Positions 1 to 7,384 of a stretch of 39,111 bases of DNA are shown piece after piece. This stretch comes from DASPWW01 sp035637595 (GTDB lineage: Bacteria; Actinomycetota; Thermoleophilia; Solirubrobacterales; 70-9), in the NCBI GenBank assembly GCA_035637595.1, contig DASPWW010000052.1, positions 1-39,111 of the forward strand, given 5' to 3'. The notes below the pieces were generated by a model that was not told the origin of the DNA, made no database searches, and worked only from the letters and a program-made list of their open reading frames with translations. The position numbers and the translations under genes are program-made. How positions within the stretch are numbered: the stretch's first letter is position 1; every line of letters starts with the position of its first letter.

Positions 1-240
1 GTCGAGGATCACCAGCTCGCCGTCGACGACGTAGTGGCCCTCCGGCAGGACGAGCTCCGGGAAGTAGCGACCCAGCGGCTTGCCGTTGCGCGACTGGAGG
101 TACAGCTCGGCGCCGTCCACGAAGGCGATGGCGCGAAAGCCGTCCCATTTCTGCTCGTAGGTCCACTCGTCGCCGGTCGGAAGCTGCTTGCGCGACAGCG
201 CGAGCTGGGGCTTGACGGGCGGCTTGAGCGGTAGGGCCAA
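1..240 (-). CDS. ATP-dependent DNA ligase, N-terminal part (runs off the window)
   Basis: Reading the minus strand from a TTG at 240 gives 80 in-frame codons with no stop to the window edge. The start reads LPLKPPVKPQLA, which resembles the beginning of actinobacterial LigC-type ligases. Residues 31-34 are KWDG followed by FRA. This is ligase motif I, in which the lysine is adenylylated by ATP. Further on, SRNGKPL and GELVILD fit motifs Ia and III. The enzyme seals nicks, and in actinobacteria this class takes part in non-homologous end joining and excision repair. The rest, including the OB-fold, lies outside the window, so a ligase domain of a larger LigD cannot be excluded. A frame one base away opens with GTG at 251 but encodes only low-complexity Ser/Arg. 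The gene is divergent from the oxidase at 306. Confidence 0.85.
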   Translation of the reverse strand, partial: MALPLKPPVKPQLALSRKQLPTGDEWTYEQKWDGFRAIAFVDGAELYLQSRNGKPLGRYFPELVLPEGHYVVDGELVILD

Positions 241-291
241 CTGACAATCACATGCTGCTCGCGGCAGAGCCGCGCTTTAACACCTCGATCC

Positions 292-297
292 TAGACT
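292..297 (+). promoter_or_regulatory. -10 element for the oxidase gene, leaderless layout
   Basis: TAGACT ends 8 nt before ATG 306, which would put the transcription start at or next to the start codon. No Shine-Dalgarno sequence precedes this ATG. The site argues for 306 rather than the in-frame ATG at 252. No convincing -35 was found. Confidence 0.5.
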
Positions 298-305
298 GGC
301 GCGCG

Positions 306-1553
306 ATGGGCCAACCCCAGCCTCCGGCCGACCTGTCAGCCGATCCTCCCTCGGGATGCGACATCGCGGTCGTCGGCGCCGGGATCGTCGGGCTCGCGGC
401 CGCGCGCGAGCTCGCCCACCGCCACCCCGACGCTGCCGTCGCGGTGCTCGAGCGCGAGCAGCGGATCGCCGTCCACCAGACCGGGCACTCGAGCGGCGTT
501 ATTCACGCCGGGATCTACTACCGCCCGGGGTCGCTGAAGGCGAGGCTTTGCGTTGCCGGCGCGCGCGAGCTGTACGAATACTGCGACGAGCGCGGCATCC
601 GCGCCGAGCGCCCCGGCAAGGTGATCGTCGCCACCGAGCTCGACGAGCTGCCGCGGCTCGACGAGCTCCAGCGCCGCGCGATCGAGAACGGCGTGCCGGG
701 CGTTCGGCGGATCGGCTCCGACGAGCTGCGCGAGATCGAGCCCCACGCGCAAGGCTTCGCTGCCCTTCACTCGCCGAGCACGGGGGTCGTCGACTTCCGC
801 GAGGTGACCGCAAGCCTCGGGGCCGAGCTGACCGCGACCGGCGGGACGATCTCGACCGGCTGTGGCGTGCGCGCGATCGACGCCGGCGAGACCGGGATCG
901 CGCTTCGCCACGCGCGCGGCGAGCTGCGCGCCCGCGCGGCGGTGTTCTGCGCCGGCGCGTGGTCGGATCGCCTCGCTGTGATGGCCGGAGCCCCCGCCGA
1001 CCCGCGGATCGTCCCCTTCCGTGGCGCCTACCTGCGACTGCGGCCAGAGCGCCAGGGACTCGTCCGCACCAGCATCTATCCCGTTCCGGACCCCGATCTG
1101 CCCTTCCTCGGGGTCCACCTCACGCGCGACCTCGACGGCTCGATCCACGTCGGGCCGTCGGCCCTGATCGCCGGGGCGCGCGACGCATACCGGCTGACCC
1201 GGGTGCGCCCGCGCGAGCTCGCCGCGACGCTCGCCTGGCCCGGGACGTGGCGCCTCGTGCGGCGCCACTGGCGCAGCGGCGCGGTCGAGCTGCGCCGCGC
1301 GCTCAGCCGCCGCGCGTTCGCGGCTGAGGCAGCGCGGTTTGTCCCCGAGCTCGGGCCGGCGGACCTCGCCGCCGGGCACGCGGGCGTGCGCGGCCAGGCC
1401 CTGGCCCGCGACGGCACACTCGTCGACGACTTCGTCGTCTCGACAACCGAGCGCGCGATCCACGTCCGCAACGCGCCCTCGCCGGCCGCGACCTCCTGCC
1501 TCGCCCTCGCGCGCCTGATCGCAGACCGGGCGCAGAGCGAGTTGGAGCTATAG
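306..1553 (+). CDS. lhgO: L-2-hydroxyglutarate oxidase (LhgO-like FAD oxidoreductase)
   Basis: A 415-residue protein of the DAO/glycine-oxidase fold. It has the dinucleotide-binding motif GAGIVGL near residue 24 and the family block HSSGVIHAGIYY near residue 60, which is characteristic of LhgO and its relatives. The length matches LhgO (about 400-420). LhgO oxidises L-2-hydroxyglutarate to 2-oxoglutarate and passes electrons to the membrane quinone pool, removing a side product of central metabolism or finishing glutarate catabolism. Start chosen at 306 because of the -10 hexamer 8 nt upstream; ATG 252 would add 18 residues without homology character and leave no promoter space before the divergent ligase. 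The acyl-CoA dehydrogenase begins 13 bp after the stop, so co-transcription is likely. A related glycerol-3-phosphate or D-amino-acid oxidase is less likely. Confidence 0.85.
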   Translation: MGQPQPPADLSADPPSGCDIAVVGAGIVGLAAARELAHRHPDAAVAVLEREQRIAVHQTGHSSGVIHAGIYYRPGSLKARLCVAGARELYEYCDERGIRAERPGKVIVATELDELPRLDELQRRAIENGVPGVRRIGSDELREIEPHAQGFAALHSPSTGVVDFREVTASLGAELTATGGTISTGCGVRAIDAGETGIALRHARGELRARAAVFCAGAWSDRLAVMAGAPADPRIVPFRGAYLRLRPERQGLVRTSIYPVPDPDLPFLGVHLTRDLDGSIHVGPSALIAGARDAYRLTRVRPRELAATLAWPGTWRLVRRHWRSGAVELRRALSRRAFAAEAARFVPELGPADLAAGHAGVRGQALARDGTLVDDFVVSTTERAIHVRNAPSPAATSCLALARLIADRAQSELEL

Positions 1554-1556
1554 GCT
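1551..1556 (+). promoter_or_regulatory. Possible internal -10 for the acyl-CoA dehydrogenase
   Basis: TATAGGCT overlaps the stop codon of the oxidase gene. The TAGGCT hexamer ends 10 nt before ATG 1567, close to the spacing seen at other starts here. The dehydrogenase may therefore have its own short-leader transcript besides read-through from the oxidase. Confidence 0.3.
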
Positions 1557-1566
1557 CGTTGCCGAG

Positions 1567-3312
1567 ATGGAGGTCGCGACCACCGAGAAGCCGGCGGCCG
1601 CCGAGCACGGCGTCTCCTCGTTCGCCAAGTCCCTGTTCATGGGCGAGATCTGCGAGGAGCTCGTCTTCCCGTGGCCCGAGCCGGACCCCGACGAGCAGGA
1701 CAGGATCAGGGCGCTCAACGCCTCCCTGCGCGACCTCGCGGAGCACAAGATCGACACGCGCAAGGTCGAGGAGCAACGCTGGCTGGGCGACGACATCGTC
1801 CGCGAGCTCGGCGAGCGCGGCCTGTGCGGCCTCTACGTCCCCGAGGAGTACGGGGGCCAGGGCCTGTCCCAGACCGGCTACGCGCGCGTCTTCGAGACCT
1901 TCGCCCAGATCGACGCGACCCTGTCGATCGTGATGGGCGTCCACCAGTCGATCGGCTTCAAGGGCATCCACCTGTACGGCACAGTGGACCAGAAGGAGCG
2001 TTTCCTGCCCGACCTCGCCAGCGGGCGGAGGCTCGCCGGGTTCGCGCTGACCGAGCCGGAGGCGGGATCGGACGCGTACAACATCCGCTCGCGCGCTGTA
2101 CGCCAGGCCGACGGCTCGTGGCTGCTCAACGGCGAGAAGCGCTTCATCGGAAACGGCGCCAAGGGCGAGGTCTTCACGACCTTCGCCCGCGCCGAGGTCG
2201 GCGGCAAGGACCGCCACATCGCGCTGATCCTCGAGAAGGGCATGAAGGGGTTCGAGGTCGGCGAGCGCTACGACACCATGGGCCTGCGCGGCAACGACCT
2301 GCGGCACCTCTACTACAACGACGTCCGAGTCCCCCCCGAGAACGTGCTCGGAGAGCCCGGCGACGGCTTCAAGATCGCGATGGAGATCCTCAACAACGGG
2401 CGCATCGGGCTCGGGACGGGATCGGTGGGCGCGACGAAGGGCCTGCTCGACCGCACGATCGAGCACGTCAAGGAGCGGCAGCAGTTCGGCCACCCGCTCG
2501 CCGACTTCGAGCTCGTCCAGGAGAAGATCGGCTGGATGGTCTCCTACCTCTTCGGGCTGGAGTCGATGTGCTACCTGACCTGTGGCCTGGTCGACGCGGG
2601 GGTTCCGGACTACTCGCTCGAGTCGGCGATCTGCAAGGTCTCGGCGACCGAGTTTCTCTGGTACGCGGCCAACCGCGCGCTTCAGCTCAAGGGCGGCGCC
2701 GGCTACATGCGCGACGAGCCCTACGAGAAGGTGCTGCGCGACATCCGGATCTTCCCGATCTTCGAGGGCGCAAATGACGTCCTGCGCGCCTTCGTCGCGC
2801 TGTCGGGAATCAAGCCGGTGGGCGAGAAGCTGTCCGGGCTCGGCGACCTCGAGCTCACCAATCCGATCGGATCGATCGGGGTGCTGGTCGACTACGTGAG
2901 CGGTCGGATCCGACCCGACAAGGTCACCAAGGCCCATCCCGAGCTGTCGCAGCAGGCCGAGGCGGTCTCCGATCAGGTAAAGGAGCTGCGCGGCGTGACC
3001 GAGTCGCTGCTGCGCGAGCACAAGCGGGGGGTGATCGAGCGCCAGTTCCACCAGAAGCGGCTCGCCGACGCGGTCTCCGACATCTACGCCCAGATCGCGG
3101 TGCTGTCGCGGATCACAGCGATCTTCGAGTCCCAGGGCATCGAGCCCTCTGGCCAGGAGCGCTACATCGCCGAGACTTTCTGCAATCGCGCCGCGCGGCG
3201 CGTGCGCTCCCAGTTTCGCCGCATCGAGTCGAACGACGACGACCGCATGACCGCGATCGCCAAGCTCGCCTACAAGCGCGGCGAGTACGGCTACGCGCTG
3301 TTCGAGGACTGA
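1567..3312 (+). CDS. Acyl-CoA dehydrogenase, VLCAD/ACAD9-like long form
   Basis: A 581-residue FAD enzyme that introduces the first double bond in fatty acyl-CoA beta-oxidation. Near residue 160 the block FALTEPEAGSDA is the conserved acyl-CoA/FAD segment. NNGRIGLG and RQQFGHPL belong to the C-terminal helical domain. The catalytic base is predicted to be Glu400 in IFEGANDVLR. About 180 residues follow that glutamate, whereas ordinary acyl-CoA dehydrogenases end soon after. This extension is what makes it resemble the very-long-chain (VLCAD/ACAD9) type, in which the extension mediates membrane contact and dimerisation. It lies 13 bp after the oxidase gene. A thiolase at 8571-9734 could act in the same pathway. 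Chain-length preference cannot be read from the sequence. Confidence 0.9.
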   Translation: MEVATTEKPAAAEHGVSSFAKSLFMGEICEELVFPWPEPDPDEQDRIRALNASLRDLAEHKIDTRKVEEQRWLGDDIVRELGERGLCGLYVPEEYGGQGLSQTGYARVFETFAQIDATLSIVMGVHQSIGFKGIHLYGTVDQKERFLPDLASGRRLAGFALTEPEAGSDAYNIRSRAVRQADGSWLLNGEKRFIGNGAKGEVFTTFARAEVGGKDRHIALILEKGMKGFEVGERYDTMGLRGNDLRHLYYNDVRVPPENVLGEPGDGFKIAMEILNNGRIGLGTGSVGATKGLLDRTIEHVKERQQFGHPLADFELVQEKIGWMVSYLFGLESMCYLTCGLVDAGVPDYSLESAICKVSATEFLWYAANRALQLKGGAGYMRDEPYEKVLRDIRIFPIFEGANDVLRAFVALSGIKPVGEKLSGLGDLELTNPIGSIGVLVDYVSGRIRPDKVTKAHPELSQQAEAVSDQVKELRGVTESLLREHKRGVIERQFHQKRLADAVSDIYAQIAVLSRITAIFESQGIEPSGQERYIAETFCNRAARRVRSQFRRIESNDDDRMTAIAKLAYKRGEYGYALFED

Positions 3313-3322
3313 GGTTCCACCG

Positions 3323-3790
3323 CTACCCGGCGGGCAGGCAGCCCTTGATGACCAGCTCCTCGGCCGAGGTGAAGTCGGCCGCCGGATCGATCCCGTAGAC
3401 GACGTTGCCGACCGCCTCGACGTCGGCGGCGCCGGCCGCGTCCTCGATCTTCGGCTCCGCGGCCTGCGCGTCGTCCTCGGTCTCGAAGACGACGATCACC
3501 GCGGCGTCGTCGAGGTTGCCCTGCGCGACGTCGAGTCGCTCGTAGGCAGCATCGACGCCGGGCAGCTCGGCGTCGCTCGGCGTGGCCTCGAATCCGGCGG
3601 CGTCTAGGCATGCCGCGACGTCGTCGACGCTGGCCGGGCCAGGAGCGCCACCGGCGCCGGTCGCGCCCGCCGGGGCAGGGGAGGTGGTGCTCACGACAGG
3701 AGTCGTGGCCGTGGTCTGCTCGTCGTCGTCGCAGCCCGCGAGCGCGGCGGTCAGGCAAGCAAGCGCGCCTATCAAGAGCCGTATGCGCAT
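3323..3790 (-). CDS. Putative lipoprotein of unknown function
   Basis: A 155-residue protein with a basic start, a hydrophobic stretch and the lipobox LAGC, giving a lipidated Cys20. A Thr/Ser/Pro/Ala linker (about 21-50) leads to an acidic alpha/beta domain of about 100 residues. The domain has two further cysteines, one near residue 60 (ACLDAAG) and one four residues from the C-terminus, which could form a disulfide. No family was recognised. Its start lies 40 bp after the stop of the secreted-protein gene upstream on the same strand, so the two may form an operon. It converges with the acyl-CoA dehydrogenase with only 10 bp between stops and no strong hairpin there. Confidence 0.75.
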   Translation of the reverse strand: MRIRLLIGALACLTAALAGCDDDEQTTATTPVVSTTSPAPAGATGAGGAPGPASVDDVAACLDAAGFEATPSDAELPGVDAAYERLDVAQGNLDDAAVIVVFETEDDAQAAEPKIEDAAGAADVEAVGNVVYGIDPAADFTSAEELVIKGCLPAG

Positions 3791-3830
3791 CGCTACCCGT
3801 TCTCTTCGACCTTGCGGCTCGCCGTGGGAC

Positions 3831-4775
3831 TCACTTCCTTCGCTTCTTCTTCTTGACCGTCCAGGTGAGGCTCGCGGGCGTCGAATCGACGGTGCCCGCG
3901 GTGTCCTTCGCCCTGACCTGGAAGGTGTGCGTCCCCTTCTTGACCTTGAGCAGCTTGAACGGCGAGCCGCAGTTGTTGAACTGGCTGCCGTCGAGCTTGC
4001 ACTGGAACTTCGAATCCGGCTCGCTCGCGGCGAACTCGAACGTCGCTCCCCGCTTGCGCGTCTTGGCGGGTGGGCCCCTGGTGATCGTCGTGTCCGGCTC
4101 GGTCGTGCCTCCGAGACACGGGCCCTGCGTCGAGGCGTCGGTGAAGCACAGGTCCTGCGTTTCGTCCCCGTAGCCGTCCGCGTCGGCGTCGGGCTCGACG
4201 TCGGCGTTGAGCAGCAGCGACGCGTCCGGCTGCTGGCTGAACGACGCGTCGGTCGCCCCGGTCAGCGCCGGCTGCCATCGGCGCACGGTCCCATAGCCGC
4301 TCTCGCTGTGCCGATCGACCGAGTTGCTGCCGATGTCGGGCATCGCGATCCCGATCAGCTGGTTGGCGTGGATCGGAAGCCGAGTCGCGTTCGGCTGTCC
4401 GTTCAGAAGCGCAGCCGGGTCGCTAGTGGCCGAAGCGCTCGCATTGTCCCCGTCCGCGCTGGTGATCACCTGGAGCTGCAGGGTGCCGGCGCCGAAGACC
4501 CGCCAGCGCACGATCACGCCGTCGATCGGCGAGCGCACCTGCTGGACCGGCCCCGCCGTGGAGGGATCCGTCTGGGCCCACGTGCAGGAGAAGATCCCGT
4601 TGCAGGTGCCGACGCTCGTGTTGGCGGTCGCATTGACGTCCGCCCCGATCGTGACCGCCGCCGAGCTCGTCGAGGGAAGGGCCAGAAAAGCGAGCCCGCA
4701 GCCGGCCATGGCCAGCCCGATCGCGATCCGACCGCGATACCTCGGCTTCGCTTCGAATCCGCTCGGAACGGACAT
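3831..4775 (-). CDS. Secreted protein with Ca-binding-like segment and C-terminal Ig-like domain
   Basis: A 314-residue exported protein. The signal peptide spans about residues 15-40, with cleavage near SSAAV. Residues about 41-190 form a beta-rich domain without a recognised family. Around 195-207 an Asp-rich stretch, DADADGYGDETQD, resembles thrombospondin type-3 or calcium-loop repeats. The C-terminal about 90 residues begin PDTTITRGP and include FQCKLDG, HTFQVRAKD and SLTWTV. This is a repeat type common in secreted proteins of Solirubrobacterales and probably Ig-like. The protein ends in a very basic KKKKRRK tail. ATG 4775 is preceded by a purine-rich GAGGAGAGAG. The role is probably extracellular binding or adhesion, but no catalytic motif is visible. 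Confidence 0.75.
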   Translation of the reverse strand: MSVPSGFEAKPRYRGRIAIGLAMAGCGLAFLALPSTSSAAVTIGADVNATANTSVGTCNGIFSCTWAQTDPSTAGPVQQVRSPIDGVIVRWRVFGAGTLQLQVITSADGDNASASATSDPAALLNGQPNATRLPIHANQLIGIAMPDIGSNSVDRHSESGYGTVRRWQPALTGATDASFSQQPDASLLLNADVEPDADADGYGDETQDLCFTDASTQGPCLGGTTEPDTTITRGPPAKTRKRGATFEFAASEPDSKFQCKLDGSQFNNCGSPFKLLKVKKGTHTFQVRAKDTAGTVDSTPASLTWTVKKKKRRK

Positions 4776-4812
4776 CGACTACCAGCTCTCTCCTCGAGTT
4801 CGCCAGACTGCC

Positions 4813-4845
4813 GCCCGGCGAGAGCACCCTGCGGCCTCGCCGGGC
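4813..4845 (-). terminator. Hairpin terminator of the sigma/anti-sigma operon
   Basis: A perfect 10-bp inverted repeat, GCCCGGCGAG (4813-4822) and CTCGCCGGGC (4836-4845), has a 13-nt loop. It lies about 30 bp beyond the stop of the minus-strand gene at 4875. No U-run follows, as is usual for actinobacterial hairpins. Confidence 0.6.
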
Positions 4846-4874
4846 ACTCTAGCGGTGGCGTAAGAGGGGGGCTA

Positions 4875-5678
4875 CTACTTCGCCTGCCCGGGGGGTACGC
4901 CGCCCTGCCCCGGTGGGGTCACCGGGGGACCGGCGCTCGGCGGCGGGCCCGTGGAACCGTCGCTGCCGCCGCCCGGCGGGACGCCGCCCGGCCCAGGCGG
5001 GGTGCCGCCCTGCCCCGGCGGAGTAGCGGCCGAAGGCCCGTTGCCCTGCGGCTTGCCGTTGTGCCCGTGGTGCCCATGTCCGCGCGGACCGTGCTTGCGG
5101 CCATGATGCCTGGCCGCGGCGGCGGTCGCGTTCCCGGCGCCGGCGTCCTCGTCCTCGTCCTCGGCCACCTCGCCCTTGTGCGCGGCATTGCTGCCCTGAC
5201 CGCGCAACTCGCCCGGGCCGGGCTGGCCGTCGTCGACGGCGGACTGATTCGGCAGCTCGAGGCCGAGCCGCTCGAACGCATCCTGCGCCGGCTCGGGCAG
5301 CGTGATCCCTGCGAAGGCGAGCCCGGCGAGCATCGCCGGAACGAGCGCCACCGCGAAGGCGACCCTGGCGAACACGACCAGCCGCCGCCGCCATGCCGCA
5401 CGACGTACCCGGGTCATCGCGCCGGTCGGCTGCGACGCGGCCTCCAGGCTCGCCGATCGGGCGACCTCCGCGAGCCGCGCGACGACCGCCGGCTCGACCG
5501 CGGGATCGGGCTGCTGCGGCAGCGCCTCTGTGAGGATCGCCACGAACGACGCGAGCTCGCGCAACTCGGGGGCCTCGCCAGTCGTGGGGTCCACCCCCGA
5601 CAGCACGCGCTCCGCCTCCTCGGCTCGGATGCGGCGGGAAAATGCCATCTCTTGATCAAAAGCGTCGCGGCGGCTCAC
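4875..5678 (-). CDS. Membrane protein, probable anti-sigma factor with Gly/Pro-rich outer tail
   Basis: A 267-residue protein with one predicted membrane helix at about 100-125. The N-terminal cytoplasmic part has helical segments at about 10-80, and no HxxxCxxC zinc anti-sigma motif is visible. After the membrane helix comes an acidic and His-rich region, then a low-complexity C-terminus built of PPGQGG, PPGPGG and PPGGG units (about 210-267). Its GTG start overlaps the TGA of the ECF sigma factor gene by four bases (GTGA), so the two are translationally coupled. That coupling and the single-pass topology are why an anti-sigma role is inferred; sequence homology alone does not prove it. The extracellular tail could sense or bind cell-wall material. 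Confidence 0.7.
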   Translation of the reverse strand: MSRRDAFDQEMAFSRRIRAEEAERVLSGVDPTTGEAPELRELASFVAILTEALPQQPDPAVEPAVVARLAEVARSASLEAASQPTGAMTRVRRAAWRRRLVVFARVAFAVALVPAMLAGLAFAGITLPEPAQDAFERLGLELPNQSAVDDGQPGPGELRGQGSNAAHKGEVAEDEDEDAGAGNATAAAARHHGRKHGPRGHGHHGHNGKPQGNGPSAATPPGQGGTPPGPGGVPPGGGSDGSTGPPPSAGPPVTPPGQGGVPPGQAK

Positions 5679-6238
5679 AGGGTTACGCCCCCCCTTGCCA
5701 GCTTGCGCCTCACGGCCGCCAGGCCGCGCCGCTGCAGGGCCTTCACGGCCCCCGGGCGCTTGCCGATCGCCTCGGCGACCTCCTCGACCGTCAGCTCGCC
5801 GAGCACGCGAAGCAGCAGCACGGTCTGCTGCTCGGGGGTCAACGCCGCGAGCACCCTCTGCACCTCCTCACGCCCGATCCGCGCCATGGCCTCGTCGGCG
5901 ACATCGGCGGTCGGGGTCGCGTGTGGCTCGGGGGTCTCGGCGACCGGTTCGACGGGGCGCCGCGCGTCCGCGCGGCGCGCGTCGATCAGGCGGTGGTGGG
6001 CGATCGTGAACACCCAGGCCCGAAAGTCGCGCTCGTCGCCCTCGAAGCGCGGCAGGTCGCGCGCGACCTGAAGGAAGACCTCGCTCAGGTTGTCCTCCGG
6101 CTCGGGCGCCGCGCTCGCTCGCAGGTAGCCGAGCACCGGCGGCGCGAGACGGCGATAGATCGCGCTCCAGGCGTCCTCGCTGCCCTCCCGGGCCGCCTCG
6201 AGCAGCGGCTCGAACTGCTCGGGTTCGCGCTCACCCAT
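5675..6238 (-). CDS. RNA polymerase ECF-type sigma factor
   Basis: A 187-residue sigma-70 family protein. Region 2 spans about residues 10-88 and includes DNLSEVFLQVARDLPRF and AWVFTIAHHRLID, typical of core binding and -10 recognition. A Pro/Ala/Glu-rich linker (about 92-118) leads to region 4 (about 123-178), with LTPEQQTVLLLR and the helix-turn-helix LTVEEVAEAIGKRPGAVKALQRRGL. No region 1 or 3 is present, so it is group 4 (ECF). The start at ATG 6238 is favoured over an in-frame codon at 6325 because the region upstream of residue 1 is not sigma-like and a -10 hexamer sits 7 nt before 6238. It is coupled to the anti-sigma candidate at 4875-5678. Confidence 0.9.
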   Translation of the reverse strand: MGEREPEQFEPLLEAAREGSEDAWSAIYRRLAPPVLGYLRASAAPEPEDNLSEVFLQVARDLPRFEGDERDFRAWVFTIAHHRLIDARRADARRPVEPVAETPEPHATPTADVADEAMARIGREEVQRVLAALTPEQQTVLLLRVLGELTVEEVAEAIGKRPGAVKALQRRGLAAVRRKLARGGVTL

Positions 6239-6245
6239 GCCCGCG

Positions 6246-6251
6246 ACGCTA
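6246..6251 (-). promoter_or_regulatory. -10 element for the ECF sigma operon
   Basis: TAGCGT on the minus strand is followed by 7 nt and then ATG 6238, a leaderless spacing. No clear ECF-type GGAAC/CGTC pair was found at the right distance, so housekeeping-sigma transcription is more likely than autoregulation. Confidence 0.45.
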
Positions 6252-6457
6252 ACGGAGGGCCGCGGCGTTGGGTGCAGCGATCGCCTCGAACTCCCGCATC
6301 GTCCCCCCTGAAACCACGGAATCACCCGTACCCCCGTGGCGCAAGCCGGCGCTGTTACGGATGCAGCCGACGCGACGCGACGCCGCCGAGGACTGAACCG
6401 AACCTGAATCGGGAAGGAACAGCGGACGTGAACCCAGGAGACCTACGAGGAGGCTCG

Positions 6458-6928
6458 ATGACCAAGCGAACGCTCGCGACACTGGCCGTGGCGACGATGG
6501 GCGCGGTGCTCGCCTTCGCCGCCGTGGCGGTAGCGGACAACATCACCGGGACGCAGGGCGATGACGTCCTGACCGGCACCGCCGTGGACGACCACATGGT
6601 CGCCAAGAAGGGCAACGACCAGGCATCGGGCCTGGCCGGCAACGACAACGTGTCCGGTAACAAGGGCGACGACGTCCTCAACGGCGACGACGGCGACGAC
6701 GTCGTGACCGGCAACCAGGGCGCCGACCAGCTCAACGGCGGCGCGGGCAACGACCTCATCAAGGCCCGCGGCGACGGCAACAAGGCAGCCGACACGATCA
6801 CCTGCGGCGAGGACGCCGACACCCTCGACGACGACGTCGACACCGTCCTGGCTGACAAGAACGACGTGGTCGCGGCGGATTGCGAGAACGTCGATCGACC
6901 CGGGGATGAGAACCCCCATGGCCACTAG
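6458..6928 (+). CDS. Secreted calcium-repeat (RTX/hemolysin-type) protein, copy 1
   Basis: A 156-residue protein with a signal peptide (about 1-26, cleavage near VAVADN). It then carries tandem nonapeptide-like repeats of the GxxGxDxx type, for example GTQGDDVLTG, GNKGDDVLNG and GGAGNDLI. These repeats fold as a parallel beta-roll that binds calcium. The C-terminal third is different: a DTITCGEDADT block followed by DKNDVVAADCENV, with two conserved cysteines, then a His-rich end. No protease, lipase or secretion-system motif is present; export is by an ordinary signal peptide. ATG 6458 has a strong Shine-Dalgarno sequence (GAGGAGG). The 219-bp gap before it contains a CCACGG/CCGTGG inverted repeat at 6314-6339 but no gene. 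A paralogue lies at 7385-7870. Confidence 0.8.
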   Translation: MTKRTLATLAVATMGAVLAFAAVAVADNITGTQGDDVLTGTAVDDHMVAKKGNDQASGLAGNDNVSGNKGDDVLNGDDGDDVVTGNQGADQLNGGAGNDLIKARGDGNKAADTITCGEDADTLDDDVDTVLADKNDVVAADCENVDRPGDENPHGH

Positions 6929-6972
6929 CCGATTGGCCACTTGCGGGTCGATCTCAGGATCGACGGAGGGGC

Positions 6973-6996
6973 CCCGGGCGGCAGCGTCCGCCCGGG
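6973..6996. terminator. Hairpin terminator between convergent genes
   Basis: CCCGGGCGG (6973-6981) and CCGCCCGGG (6988-6996) form a perfect 9-bp stem with a 6-nt loop, 45 bp after the stop of calcium-repeat copy 1. It is 14 bp from the stop of the convergent DUF167 gene, so it may serve both. Confidence 0.55.
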
Positions 6997-7010
6997 CGCC
7001 CGTCCGGTCC

Positions 7011-7289
7011 CTACGACCGCGCGTCGAGGCCGAGGACGCTTCGCAACCGCGACTCCTCGACGCCCTCGACGCGCACCAGCTTGTCGCGCGAGCGGGCGCC
7101 CCTCACGACGCTCACGCGCGTGCGGCCGACGCGGGCGCGCTTGGCGATAAGGCGACACAGCGCATCGTTGGCGCGGCCGCCGACCGGCGGCGCGGTCACC
7201 CGCACGACAAGCATTCCGTCACGCTCGCCGGCGATCTCGTCGCGGCTCGAACGCGGCTGGAGCCGGACCCTGACTTCAGCAGAAGACAT
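7011..7289 (-). CDS. DUF167 (YggU/UPF0235) family protein
   Basis: A 92-residue protein matching the compact YggU fold. It has an N-terminal strand VRVRLQPRSSRDEI, a central KV-type strand VVRVTAPPVGGRAND, a helix LCRLIAKRARV and a final strand VSVVRGARSRDKLVRV. The block APPVGGRANDALCRLIA is the family signature (usual form APPVDGKAN..L...LA). The length agrees with the family (about 75-100). The biochemical role is unknown; in many bacteria it lies near yggT or proline synthesis genes, but here it stands alone between two calcium-repeat genes. ATG 7289 is used because the 15 upstream in-frame residues fall in a structured intergenic repeat. Confidence 0.85.
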   Translation of the reverse strand: MSSAEVRVRLQPRSSRDEIAGERDGMLVVRVTAPPVGGRANDALCRLIAKRARVGRTRVSVVRGARSRDKLVRVEGVEESRLRSVLGLDARS

Positions 7290-7302
7290 GACTCGATAAG
7301 TC

Positions 7303-7359
7303 CTGACGCTGGGCAGCTTCCCAGCGTTAGCCAATCAGAGCGCGGGGACCTTCGCGCTC
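7303..7359 (+). promoter_or_regulatory. Two consecutive hairpins in the leader of calcium-repeat copy 2
   Basis: Hairpin one is CTGACGCTGGG (7303-7313) with CCCAGCGTTAG (7320-7330), 11 pairs including one G-U. Hairpin two is GAGCGCG (7338-7344) with CGCGCTC (7353-7359). A Shine-Dalgarno AAGGAGG follows 10 nt later and ATG at 7385. No U-run follows either hairpin. They could stabilise the mRNA or act as an attenuator; the first also lies in the promoter region of the divergent DUF167 gene. Confidence 0.45.
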
Positions 7360-7384
7360 ATCACCCCCCAAGGAGGGATGCAAG

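Noticed and set aside
276..297. TTTAAC - 10 bp - TAGACT before the oxidase, matched by TTTAAC - 10 bp - TAGGGT at 13853-13874, as a special promoter class.
   Set aside because: Only two instances, and a 10-bp spacing does not fit known -35/-10 geometry; could be coincidence.
252..305. ATG 252 as the start of the L-2-hydroxyglutarate oxidase.
   Set aside because: The extra 18 residues show no family character, a -10 hexamer lies within them, and the start would leave 11 bp to the divergent ligase gene.
4875..5100. PPGQGG/PPGPGG-coding stretch as a DNA repeat array.
   Set aside because: The repeat exists at protein level with varied codons and unequal units; no DNA-level tandem repeat or CRISPR-like spacing.
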